Shown in pieces: positions 18,366-26,942 of a stretch of 64,000 nt of DNA. The translations under genes and the position numbers were made by a program. Below the pieces are notes generated by a model. It was not told the DNA's origin. It saw only the letters and a program-made list of their open reading frames with translations, and searched no databases. This DNA is from Candidatus Thioglobus autotrophicus (lineage in GTDB: Bacteria; Pseudomonadota; Gammaproteobacteria; PS1; Pseudothioglobaceae): the NCBI GenBank assembly GCA_022448455.1, contig JAKUUR010000005.1:1-64000 (forward strand), written 5' to 3'. The stretch's first letter is position 1. Every line of letters starts with the position of its first letter.

Positions 18366-19032
18366 GTTGAACCCTTTCGTTGATTGGACTCAAATAGATT
18401 CAATTTTGCTTGATTTGGATGGCACACTCCTAGATTTAAATTTCGATATACATTTTTGGTTGGAATATCTACCCCAAGTGTATTCAGAAAAACATAATAT
18501 CAGTCACCAGCAAGCTCAAGATATTTTACTGCCAATGTTAAATGCTGAAAAGGGTAAATTGAATTGGTATTGCACCGATTTTTGGCAGGAAAAATTAGAT
18601 CTAGATATTATGCAACTAAAAAATAATATCTCGCACCTTATTCAAGTACATCCCAATGTAAAAAGATTTTTGACACTAGCTAGGAAGCATGATAAGAAAA
18701 TCTATTTAGTAACTAATGCGCATCGAAAAACCATCAAACTAAAAATGTCTATCACTCAACTTCAAGATTATTTCGATGGTATTGTTTCCTCCCACGATTT
18801 TGGTGTTGCCAAACAAGATCAAGCTTTTTGGCACAAATTAAGCGAAGCAATTCATTTAGATAAAAACAGAACCATTTTTTTTGATGACTCGCTTGACGTT
18901 CTGCAATCCGCTTTTGAGTTTAAAATCAAACACGTAGTTGCCATAAGCAAGCCCAGCTCTAGAATAAAGGCAGAAATTGTTCCTGGCTTTATCAATATTG
19001 AGAATTTTTCCCAAGCGCTGCCACTTGCCTAA
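18340..19032 (+). CDS. yrfG: HAD-family GMP/IMP nucleotidase, YrfG-like
   Basis: The protein dephosphorylates purine nucleotides by analogy to E. coli YrfG. It shows HAD motif I in ILLDLDGTLLDLNFD, the YrfG-specific LNWYCTDFW cap segment, motif II in LVTNAH, and a DD motif in FFDDS. The ATG at 18340 overlaps cysS by 26 bases. The in-frame TTG at 18367 just after the cysS stop would give an N-terminus of the same length as YrfG and is a real alternative. Confidence 0.85.
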   Translation: MAPLGEESKLNPFVDWTQIDSILLDLDGTLLDLNFDIHFWLEYLPQVYSEKHNISHQQAQDILLPMLNAEKGKLNWYCTDFWQEKLDLDIMQLKNNISHLIQVHPNVKRFLTLARKHDKKIYLVTNAHRKTIKLKMSITQLQDYFDGIVSSHDFGVAKQDQAFWHKLSEAIHLDKNRTIFFDDSLDVLQSAFEFKIKHVVAISKPSSRIKAEIVPGFINIENFSQALPLA

Positions 19033-19107
19033 AGCTCAAAAAGCAATAGAGCTAGCAAAATAATTAAACCATAATATAGAATAATTGAAAGCTGATTTTT
19101 AGATAAC

Positions 19108-19116
19108 TGGTATAAT
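19108..19116 (+). promoter_or_regulatory. Candidate extended -10 promoter of pfp
   Basis: TGGTATAAT provides a perfect TATAAT (19111-19116) with the extended TGn element. This could compensate for the lack of a well-spaced -35 (TTGAAA at 19085 is 20 bases away). The implied leader is about 95 bases and contains a small hairpin (AGCCA at 19124-19128 with TGGCT at 19134-19138). Confidence 0.5.
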
Positions 19117-19218
19117 TATTGTGAGCCAAAGGATGGCTTGGCGGATTTTATGTATTGCCCAGAATCGCAAGTCATTGTCACTCAATAAAGTTCAAATATA
19201 AATCAAAAAGAGGAAAAC

Positions 19219-20463
19219 ATGAAAAACGCTTTTTATGCTCAATCTGGCGGTGTGACTGCAGTTATAAACGCTTCTGCCTGTGGCGTCATTGAAACGGCGC
19301 GTAAGCATTCAGATAAGATTGGTAAAGTTTACGCAGGTGAAAACGGCATTATTGGTGCTCTAACTGAAAACCTGATAGACACCTCTCTCGAATCACATTC
19401 AGATATAGCCGCCCTAAACCATACCCCATCAGGTGCGTTCGGCTCCTGTCGCTATAAAATGAAATCTTTAGAAGCCAACAAAGCTGAATATGAGCGCTTG
19501 ATTGAAGTTTTTAAGGCCCATAATATTGGTTATTTTTTCTACAATGGTGGTGGTGACTCAGCCGATACTTGTTTAAAGGTTTCTCAACTCTCTGAAAGTA
19601 TGGGATACCCAATACAGGCCATCCACATCCCTAAAACGGTTGATAATGATTTACCAGTCACAGACAATTGTCCAGGTTTTGGTTCTGTTGCTAAATATAT
19701 TGCTGTATCTACAATGGAGGCTAGCTTTGATGTTGCCTCAATGGCAGCTACATCAACCAAAATTTTTGTGCTCGAAGTGATGGGCAGACACGCAGGATGG
19801 ATTGCAGCAGCTGGGGGGCTAGTGGATGCGTCAATACCAGTTGTCATTCTATTTCCTGAGGTTGATTTTGATGAAAAAGCTTTCCTCGATAAAGTTGATA
19901 ACAACGTAAAAGAATTTGGTTATTGTACCATTGTTGTCTCTGAAGGTACAAAATGGCCAGATGGAAGATTCCTAGCAGAGCAAGACACTCGTGATGACTT
20001 TGGGCATGCACAACTAGGTGGCGCTGCTCCTGTCGTCGCAAATTTAATTAAAAACGCTCTGGGATATAAATTTCACTGGGCAGTGGCAGACTACTTGCAG
20101 CGTTCAGCACGCCACTTGGCTTCAAATTCTGATGTTGAACAGGCATATGCTCTTGGGCAAGCGGCAGTCGAAATGGCTCTAGAAGGAAAAAATTCTGTAA
20201 TGCCAGCTATTGTTCGAATCTCCAATAACCCTTACAAATGGGAAATTGGTTGTGGCGAATTAAAAGATGTTGCGAACGTCGAAAAGATGATGCCTAAAAA
20301 TTATATTTCAACAGACGGCTTTTCTATTACCGATTCATGTCGTGAATATTTACTACCGCTTATTGGGGGCGAGAATTATCCACCCTATAATGATGGATTG
20401 CCAAATTATGTGGTATTAAAAAAGTCAAAGGTTGTTCAAAAACTACCTCCATTTGAAGTTTAA
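19219..20463 (+). CDS. pfp: Pyrophosphate-dependent 6-phosphofructokinase
   Basis: The enzyme reversibly phosphorylates fructose 6-phosphate with PPi and can serve glycolysis or gluconeogenesis. The 414-residue protein has the PPi-specific aspartate in GGGDS (D113) and the PPi-specific lysine in IPKTVDND (K139), where ATP-dependent PFKs have glycines. Other PFK features are the GRHAGW motif and SEGTKWPDG. A GAGG ribosome-binding site precedes the ATG. It is followed by adk after 18 bases. Confidence 0.95.
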   Translation: MKNAFYAQSGGVTAVINASACGVIETARKHSDKIGKVYAGENGIIGALTENLIDTSLESHSDIAALNHTPSGAFGSCRYKMKSLEANKAEYERLIEVFKAHNIGYFFYNGGGDSADTCLKVSQLSESMGYPIQAIHIPKTVDNDLPVTDNCPGFGSVAKYIAVSTMEASFDVASMAATSTKIFVLEVMGRHAGWIAAAGGLVDASIPVVILFPEVDFDEKAFLDKVDNNVKEFGYCTIVVSEGTKWPDGRFLAEQDTRDDFGHAQLGGAAPVVANLIKNALGYKFHWAVADYLQRSARHLASNSDVEQAYALGQAAVEMALEGKNSVMPAIVRISNNPYKWEIGCGELKDVANVEKMMPKNYISTDGFSITDSCREYLLPLIGGENYPPYNDGLPNYVVLKKSKVVQKLPPFEV

Positions 20464-21135
<672 letters not shown>

Positions 21136-21203
21136 ATTAATCAAGCACTTCGAAAGTAATTTTTAGCTAGATGACAAAGCAATCTTGATTGACTAAGATT
21201 TCA

Positions 21204-21689
21204 TTACAATACTATTTTAAATTTAACCCGCTCCGTGCCGTCTTCGGAACCTTTAACGACTACCTTGTCATTATTGATATCATAATTCAATGTATTTCCA
21301 CTAAACGAATCAAAACCCTGTACCAGGCGTGCATTACCAACCAAAAAAATCATACCTTTATCTACGTCATAAGTAATTAGTGTTGCAGTGGCTTCAATAA
21401 AACGCGCTTGATTTTCTTGACTTTGGATGTATTTCGCAGGTTTTTCCAGACTACCCTTTGCAATCATACTAACGACCTCGTCATTATTGGTTAGCACTTG
21501 GATAAGTTCAGCCAACAAAAGGAGAGAACCTTGCCTGACTTCTGCATTACCACTAAACTCACTAAACCCAGTAGTCTCATCAACTATAACAGACTGAGCC
21601 TCAATTTCAATAGGTTGCTTTTTATCCTCTGGAAGCGCAAGAACCAGAGAAGCTACAAAAGCCATCAATAAAATAAGCAATTTATTCAT
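21204..21689 (-). CDS. lptA: Lipopolysaccharide export protein LptA
   Basis: LptA bridges the periplasm to carry LPS from LptBFGC to LptDE. The 161-residue protein has an N-terminal signal peptide (MNKLLILLMAFVASLVLA) and the OstA-like beta-jellyroll: IEIEAQSVIVDE, GNAEVRQGSLLL, YDVDKGMIFLVGNARLVQG, and NTLNYDINNDKVVVKG. The open frame extends to a GTG at 21695, but the ATG at 21689 has a suitable AGGTG and overlaps the lptC stop as ATGAATAA. lptB, normally next, is not present here. Confidence 0.9.
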   Translation of the reverse strand: MNKLLILLMAFVASLVLALPEDKKQPIEIEAQSVIVDETTGFSEFSGNAEVRQGSLLLLAELIQVLTNNDEVVSMIAKGSLEKPAKYIQSQENQARFIEATATLITYDVDKGMIFLVGNARLVQGFDSFSGNTLNYDINNDKVVVKGSEDGTERVKFKIVL

Positions 21690-22668
21690 AAACACCTAGC
21701 ACTCCGCCCATTAGTTCAACTTTTTTTGTTTTTGCGTCATAATGCATTTTTTCTGCACGTATGTCAGAGACTTTTGTTTGGTAATGAGTTGAATCATTCG
21801 TTTTGTACACTTCGCCTCCGTTCGATTGGTCTACGATAAGATTATAACTATTCATTGTACTGCCTGAGCTGTTCAATACCTCCACTTTACCAAGTAATTT
21901 CATCAAATTCTCATTCATATTTAAATCCACACCCATCTCTGCATTAATCGTATTATCTTTTGAACGGTATATTGTTCTCTCTTTGCTCTCATAATGCTTT
22001 TCTCCATCAGCATGACTGATAAATAAGTTCCTGCTTGTAATCACTCCGCCAAGCTCTTGCTCAATTATTACATCTCCTACCAAAGACATAGTGTCATCGT
22101 TATTACTCATTTCCATGCCCTGTGCATGTATTATTGCATTTTCACCTAAATAGGTAACCTCCCTATTACTTTTTATTTGGCCACTATTGGAAAGAACAAT
22201 TAGGGACTCGGTATTTATCTCATGAGAAATGTCATTTTTAGATTGAATGTTTATTTCGCCATTAAAAAAAATCTCTCCTGATTTTAGAATTTCTGCACGA
22301 TTCGATGTTAATACAAGCCCCTTTTGACCAACTTCATCATATGTTGTCAATTTAATGTTACATAACTGGACTGGAGAATTTTTATAACTGTAATACGTAT
22401 CAGCTTCAATAGTATGTAACAAAAGTTGTTCCTTTGAATACTCCTTAATAAAAAAATTATCTATTTTTTCTAGATAACTAATAGCTTTCGAATCGTCCAT
22501 ACACTTATTATATTCAAGGAGTTTCTCTTTAGTAGTATCAAACTGTTGCGTGTTTTTTTGGAGCATAGAAATCTTTGCAATGTTGTCTTGAAATAACCAC
22601 AGAATAGCTATCAAGACTATAATAAAAACTATGATTAATTGAATTTTCCTAATCTGAAAAGCTGCCAT
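21682..22668 (-). CDS. lptC: LptC-like LPS export protein, unusually long
   Basis: LptC is a bitopic inner-membrane protein receiving LPS from LptBFG. This 328-residue protein has one N-terminal membrane anchor (about residues 9-26) and a periplasmic beta-rich region. It is much longer than E. coli LptC (191). Repeating OstA-like strands (NGEINIQSKN, LVGDVIIEQE, LLGKVEVLNSSG, LMGGVLGVYE) suggest one or two extra jellyroll modules. It is translationally coupled to lptA, which supports the identification. Its start is one base from the divergent thiE start. Confidence 0.8.
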   Translation of the reverse strand: MAAFQIRKIQLIIVFIIVLIAILWLFQDNIAKISMLQKNTQQFDTTKEKLLEYNKCMDDSKAISYLEKIDNFFIKEYSKEQLLLHTIEADTYYSYKNSPVQLCNIKLTTYDEVGQKGLVLTSNRAEILKSGEIFFNGEINIQSKNDISHEINTESLIVLSNSGQIKSNREVTYLGENAIIHAQGMEMSNNDDTMSLVGDVIIEQELGGVITSRNLFISHADGEKHYESKERTIYRSKDNTINAEMGVDLNMNENLMKLLGKVEVLNSSGSTMNSYNLIVDQSNGGEVYKTNDSTHYQTKVSDIRAEKMHYDAKTKKVELMGGVLGVYE

Positions 22669-22669
22669 T

Positions 22670-23239
22670 ATGTTAGATCAAAGAATACAAGGTTTATACG
22701 GAATTACACCAAACAATAATCTGAATATCGCACTCATTGAGCGTGTGATTACCGAACATCAAGTCAACATTCTCCAATACCGCCATAAAACTAACGACGA
22801 GCAACTAAAACTAGACGAAGCTCAACAGTTGCTCGACCTTTGCCTAACACATAATACTTTATTTATAGTCAATGATGATATTAACCTTTGCGAGAAAGTT
22901 GGCGCCGATGGTGTTCATTTAGGTCAAAACGATACTTCTATTAATACTGCTCGAGAACAACTGGGTGAAAAAGCAATAATTGGTGTGTCTTGCTACAATC
23001 AATTACAGCTTGCCCTTGATGCGGAAGCAATGGGGGCTAACTATGTCGCTTTTGGCGCACTTTTCAACTCGATAACCAAACCTATTTCAAGTTACTGCCC
23101 TTTATCAGTAATTAAGAGTGCGAAAGAAAAACTCAAGTTACCGATTGTTGGAATTGGAGGTATTACTTTTGAAAATAAAAAATTGGCTTTTGCAGCGGGT
23201 TGTGATGCAGTGGCAATGTTGAATGGTTTATTTTCTTAA
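22670..23239 (+). CDS. thiE: Thiamine-phosphate synthase
   Basis: ThiE condenses HMP-PP with thiazole phosphate to thiamine phosphate. The 189-residue TIM-barrel protein shows LYGITP at the N-terminus, ILQYRHK, the FIVNDDINL and GADGVHLGQND motifs, IGVSCYN, YVAFGALFNSITK and VGIGGI. It is slightly short for the family. It starts head-to-head with lptC (CATTATG), so its ribosome-binding site would lie within lptC. No thiamine riboswitch can precede it. Confidence 0.93.
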   Translation: MLDQRIQGLYGITPNNNLNIALIERVITEHQVNILQYRHKTNDEQLKLDEAQQLLDLCLTHNTLFIVNDDINLCEKVGADGVHLGQNDTSINTAREQLGEKAIIGVSCYNQLQLALDAEAMGANYVAFGALFNSITKPISSYCPLSVIKSAKEKLKLPIVGIGGITFENKKLAFAAGCDAVAMLNGLFS

Positions 23240-23279
23240 TGTCTTACAAAACAAGGAATTTATTAACAAAATAATTTAC

Positions 23280-23978
23280 CTAGTAGAACCTTTTTGTTGA
23301 CCTCTTACCATATTCTCTTTCACTCAAAAATTGTGAAATATATCCCTGTCTTGTCCACAAAAGTTGATAGTATAAGCTCTGAATTTCCGCTACAGTTGAG
23401 CGTTGCACTGCTTTTAATGACAATAAGTTATCTCTCCACTTTGCTAGTTTTGGATGCCTTTTTGTAACAATAATAGGTTTGTAAATTTGTGCTAAAAACT
23501 CCAACCTTTGGAATATAGGAGCATAACTCGAGTCCACTAAAGAAAACTGCTCTCCGTTGAAAAATGGTTTAGCGTTTATATAATCCTCAACCAGATCAAA
23601 ATCGTTCAGCAATTCTGCAAGTGTATTCTCAAAGTCATTTTTTTTCTCTTTTATGGTTAGCTGAAAAGTGTACAAGCTGATATTGTTACAGAACTCAATC
23701 CAACTTCTATTTATCGCTTTCATAAGTAAATCTTCTGGATGAAGCATTGGTGAATATACTTCATCAATATATTCATTGATAACAGCCGATTCAAAAATTA
23801 CCGTGCCATCAACGATTAAAAGTGGTACTTTTTTTAGGGGCGATATAGCTAAAAACCATTCAGGCGGACTACCTAAATCAATATATTCTATATCATAATC
23901 AATGCCCTTATATTGAAGCGTAATGGCAACTCTTTGTACGAAAGGGCAGGCCTTAAAACTGACAAGTTTAAGTGTCAT
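23280..23978 (-). CDS. Glutathione S-transferase family protein
   Basis: The 232-residue protein has the N-terminal thioredoxin-fold domain of GSTs: LVSFKACPFVQRVAI with a CPF active-site-like motif, SPLKKVPLLIVDG with the cis-proline, and ESAVINEYIDE for glutathione binding. An all-helical C-terminal domain follows. The CPF motif resembles omega/DHAR-type or lignin-degrading GSTs. The substrate is unknown. Confidence 0.85.
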   Translation of the reverse strand: MTLKLVSFKACPFVQRVAITLQYKGIDYDIEYIDLGSPPEWFLAISPLKKVPLLIVDGTVIFESAVINEYIDEVYSPMLHPEDLLMKAINRSWIEFCNNISLYTFQLTIKEKKNDFENTLAELLNDFDLVEDYINAKPFFNGEQFSLVDSSYAPIFQRLEFLAQIYKPIIVTKRHPKLAKWRDNLLSLKAVQRSTVAEIQSLYYQLLWTRQGYISQFLSEREYGKRSTKRFY

Positions 23979-24038
23979 ATTTTTTTGATAAAGAACTCAG
24001 AACTGACTGGCATGTTAAGTTTCTATATATTGCATTGG

Positions 24039-25172
24039 TTAATCAAACCTAGGGTTGTTTTTGTAGGTGTATCCTCCCTTAAGTCCACTCTTTGACATTA
24101 CCAATTGCCATACTTGGTTCCGTCTAGACCGAAAAGTTCCAGCACACATTAACAAATAGTACTCCCACATACGCTTAAATCGATCATCATATAAATCTTT
24201 TAATTTATCAAAATTATTTTGAAAGTTTTTATTCCAAGACATCAAGGTTGCATCATAATTCTGTCCAAAATTGTGCCAATCTTCAACCACAAACAGATCT
24301 TCTGAAGCAGCACTAATTTGTTGAGCTGAAGGTGTCATACCGTTAGGAAAAATATACTTATTCACCCAAGGATCAGTTGCATGAACCGAGTTGTTTCGAC
24401 CAATTGTGTGAAGTAAAAATAGCCCATCCTCCTTTAAACATCGATGAACAACCTCCATGTATTTTTTATAATTTTTATAACCTACATGTTCAAACATACC
24501 AACTGAAACGATACAATCATATTGACCGTTTAGTTCTCGATAATCCTTTAATTCAATGCTAACATTCAAACCTTTACAGGAATCTTGTGCAAATTCGGCC
24601 TGCTGTTTTGAAATTGTCACACCATGAACACTAACACCATAATTTTCAGCAGCATATTTGGCGAAACCGCCCCAACCACAACCTATCTCAAGTACATTCA
24701 TACCAGATCTTAAATGCATCTTCCTACACATTAAATCTAGCTTATTGATTTGTGCCTGATCCAAGTTTTCAGCATTCCTCCAATAAGCACAAGAGTAGTT
24801 CATTCTTTCATCAAGCATTAATGAAAACAAGTCATTACCTACATCGTAGTGTTTTTCTCCTACTATAGGAGCTCTTTTTTTACTTTGGGGGTTAACAAGG
24901 TAAGCTCTTAATACAGCCAGAAAAAAAGATGGATTGGAAGCTCTAACTTGCTTGTCTATACGACCACTTAATAGTTTTTCACTCAATTGGTCTAATGCCT
25001 TGCAGTCCCACCATCCATCCATATAGCTCTCACCAAACGCTAAAGAGCCACCACTTAAAACACGTGAGTAAAAACGTTCGTCGTGAACTTGAAGATCCCA
25101 AGGTCTTGAACCATTGATTTCAACATCAACAGATTTAAGAATTTTCTCAATTGTATTTTTAAAATCTGCCAA
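24039..25172 (-). CDS. cfa: Cyclopropane-fatty-acyl-phospholipid synthase
   Basis: Cfa methylenates double bonds of membrane phospholipid acyl chains using SAM. The 377-residue protein has the N-terminal lipid-binding domain (RVLSGGSLAFGESYMDGWW), the KHYDVGND motif, the SAM-binding VLEIGCGWGGFAKYAA, and the C-terminal EDWHNFGQNYDATLMSW. The start is TTG at 25172: the frame has a stop four codons further upstream of AGGCAAGAG and no ATG fits. Confidence 0.95.
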   Translation of the reverse strand: MADFKNTIEKILKSVDVEINGSRPWDLQVHDERFYSRVLSGGSLAFGESYMDGWWDCKALDQLSEKLLSGRIDKQVRASNPSFFLAVLRAYLVNPQSKKRAPIVGEKHYDVGNDLFSLMLDERMNYSCAYWRNAENLDQAQINKLDLMCRKMHLRSGMNVLEIGCGWGGFAKYAAENYGVSVHGVTISKQQAEFAQDSCKGLNVSIELKDYRELNGQYDCIVSVGMFEHVGYKNYKKYMEVVHRCLKEDGLFLLHTIGRNNSVHATDPWVNKYIFPNGMTPSAQQISAASEDLFVVEDWHNFGQNYDATLMSWNKNFQNNFDKLKDLYDDRFKRMWEYYLLMCAGTFRSRRNQVWQLVMSKSGLKGGYTYKNNPRFD

Positions 25173-25205
25173 CTCTTGCCTGTTTTATTTCATCAATACC
25201 TAATA

Positions 25206-25715
25206 TTAACTATTACTAGATTTTGATTTTAAAACTATTAATATACTCAAAACCAAAAACAAAGTAAAGCCAATAAAAGACCAGCCAGCCATACTGAGGC
25301 CTAAAAACTGCCAAGGTATTTCTGCACAATTACCATCCCCTATGAATAGTGCGTTCAGTAAATCCCCGAAAGGGAACACTTCTAATATATACTCCAGTGG
25401 TGGTCCACATAAGGGAACTTCATCTTCTGGCAAACTTTGCAACCAAACTTGACGACCAGCTACCCATATTCCTGCAGCTGAAGCTAAAAATATAATTGTA
25501 GCATAAAAACGGCTAATTATTGCTACAGGGTTGTGATTGAAGGCAATGAATGCTGTAATACCGACAATACTATAAAAGAATTGTTGAGTGATACATAAAG
25601 GACAAGGCTCTAATCCAAGGATTTTGATGCTATAAGCTGCATATCCAATAAGACCTCCTACAGCTAAAAAAATTATTAAGTAGATTTGACGAGCTGAAAG
25701 TTGTCGAATTTTCAT
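25206..25715 (-). CDS. dsbB: Disulfide bond formation protein DsbB
   Basis: DsbB reoxidises DsbA and passes electrons to quinone. The 169-residue inner-membrane protein has four hydrophobic helices. It carries the quinone-proximal pair in EPCPLC and the periplasmic pair in PLCGPP and GNCAEI, at the positions expected for the family. It follows the HD-domain gene by 12 bases. Confidence 0.92.
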   Translation of the reverse strand: MKIRQLSARQIYLIIFLAVGGLIGYAAYSIKILGLEPCPLCITQQFFYSIVGITAFIAFNHNPVAIISRFYATIIFLASAAGIWVAGRQVWLQSLPEDEVPLCGPPLEYILEVFPFGDLLNALFIGDGNCAEIPWQFLGLSMAGWSFIGFTLFLVLSILIVLKSKSSNS

Positions 25716-25727
25716 TTTACATTTGCC

Positions 25728-26315
25728 TCAAGTTCTTTTTCCATACCTCGCAACTTCTTCAGGGTCGTTAGCTTTTGGTTTGGCAAAGAAATTATTGATC
25801 ATAGGAATAAAAAAGTCTAGAGTTTCTGAATCGTAATCTGGATCAAAGCAGTTTTGATCGTATTCATGACAGAAATTTATAGCATCTTGATACCAAGGGC
25901 TGTCACTAAACAATTCACGAACGTTTCTATCTCCACCGGAATGGTGGGCGTAATAATACATCTGAAAAACTCCGTGATGTTTAACAATCCAGTAAGTCTT
26001 CTCAGAAACAAAAGGTCTCAGCAATGCTGCTGCCATTTCTGAATGAGAGTATGGAGCCAACTCATCACCAATATCATGAAACAATACAGCCATCACCATT
26101 TCCAGATCTTCACCGGAACGGTATGCTCTGGTGGCGCCTTGTAGGCTATGTTCCAAACGACTAATTTGATAACCTGATAGGCTGGAATTTAGAAACTTAA
26201 GTCTTTCTATCAATCGCTTTGGTAGGTCAGCCTTGAACTGCCCTTCTAGCTGTTCAAGAAAGGCATACTCTTCTGCAGTGCCATTCTCCATCCTAGTAAA
26301 GTTAACTTTATCCAT
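25728..26315 (-). CDS. HD-domain protein (phosphohydrolase or diiron oxygenase fold)
   Basis: The 195-residue protein has a complete set of HD-domain metal ligands: H in RLEHSLQ, HD in LFHDIGDE, H in YSHSEM, H in VKHHGVF and a later D in EYDQNCFD. That pattern supports a dinuclear site and is shared by hydrolases and by PhnZ-type oxygenases. The Tyr/Glu pair I recall upstream of the first His in PhnZ is not at the same spacing, so oxygenase chemistry is unproven. It lies 33 bases downstream of soxG and may be part of the sarcosine operon. Confidence 0.72.
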   Translation of the reverse strand: MDKVNFTRMENGTAEEYAFLEQLEGQFKADLPKRLIERLKFLNSSLSGYQISRLEHSLQGATRAYRSGEDLEMVMAVLFHDIGDELAPYSHSEMAAALLRPFVSEKTYWIVKHHGVFQMYYYAHHSGGDRNVRELFSDSPWYQDAINFCHEYDQNCFDPDYDSETLDFFIPMINNFFAKPKANDPEEVARYGKRT

Positions 26316-26348
26316 TTTCTAGTCCCTTTCTAATCATTAGTTCAATCT

Positions 26349-26942
26349 CTATACTCTCTTTGCACTATCCTTTAACAAGCCTGCCACATAATGAGAGAAT
26401 GAATGCCTAACCATCATCATAAGTTTACCTTCTGAAGTCCGAAAAACAATCACAGGTGCTTGCCCCAAAGTAGTTGATACAACTTTTCCAGAATTAAGTG
26501 AGCCACTTAAATCATAACTCATCCACCTCGACAACAGTTTATTTACCTTTCCCCCAATAAATTCAAGAACACCATATGCTGCAGAATTATCTACCATCGA
26601 CATCTCAACAGGAAGTGATTCAATTTTATTCCATATGTCGGCCTTTTGTTGTTGGCTATGTACCAACCAAAACTCATCAGGACTAATCCAAAGACACTGA
26701 ACGCCATCACTATTCGTCGTCATAGAAAGCTCTTCTGGCAAAGCTACATCCCATATTTCTTTAGCATCTTTTTTACTTTTTTTATGATCTTTAGATGTTC
26801 GTAAAATCGCTAAAGCTTTCCCAACAACTTCACGACAAGAAAGATCGTCTTGATTGACTAAATAGCCCTCCTGATCAATGAGTGGTTGAAACGTTGATGC
26901 AAACTTTGGCATTAAATTTTCTTTTGAACTAGTCATTACCAT
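26349..26942 (-). CDS. soxG: Sarcosine oxidase gamma subunit
   Basis: This is the small subunit of the heterotetrameric sarcosine oxidase. The 197-residue protein shows family features including CLWISPDEFWLV, a segment resembling the T-protein fold (AAYGVLEFIGGKVNKLLS) and VIVFRTSEGKLMMMVRHSFSHYV near the C-terminus. It overlaps soxA, with an ATGACTAG junction available at 26936 as an alternative start. Confidence 0.92.
   Translation of the reverse strand: MVMTSSKENLMPKFASTFQPLIDQEGYLVNQDDLSCREVVGKALAILRTSKDHKKSKKDAKEIWDVALPEELSMTTNSDGVQCLWISPDEFWLVHSQQQKADIWNKIESLPVEMSMVDNSAAYGVLEFIGGKVNKLLSRWMSYDLSGSLNSGKVVSTTLGQAPVIVFRTSEGKLMMMVRHSFSHYVAGLLKDSAKRV

Noticed and set aside
19133-19201. 22-codon ORF in the pfp leader as a regulatory leader peptide
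   Set aside because: The purine-rich AAAGG touches its ATG with no spacer, there is no attenuator-like hairpin pair, and composition is unremarkable.
21181-21200. AATCTT/AAGATT inverted repeat between adk and lptA as a terminator
   Set aside because: The stem is almost entirely A/T and is not followed by a T run on either strand.
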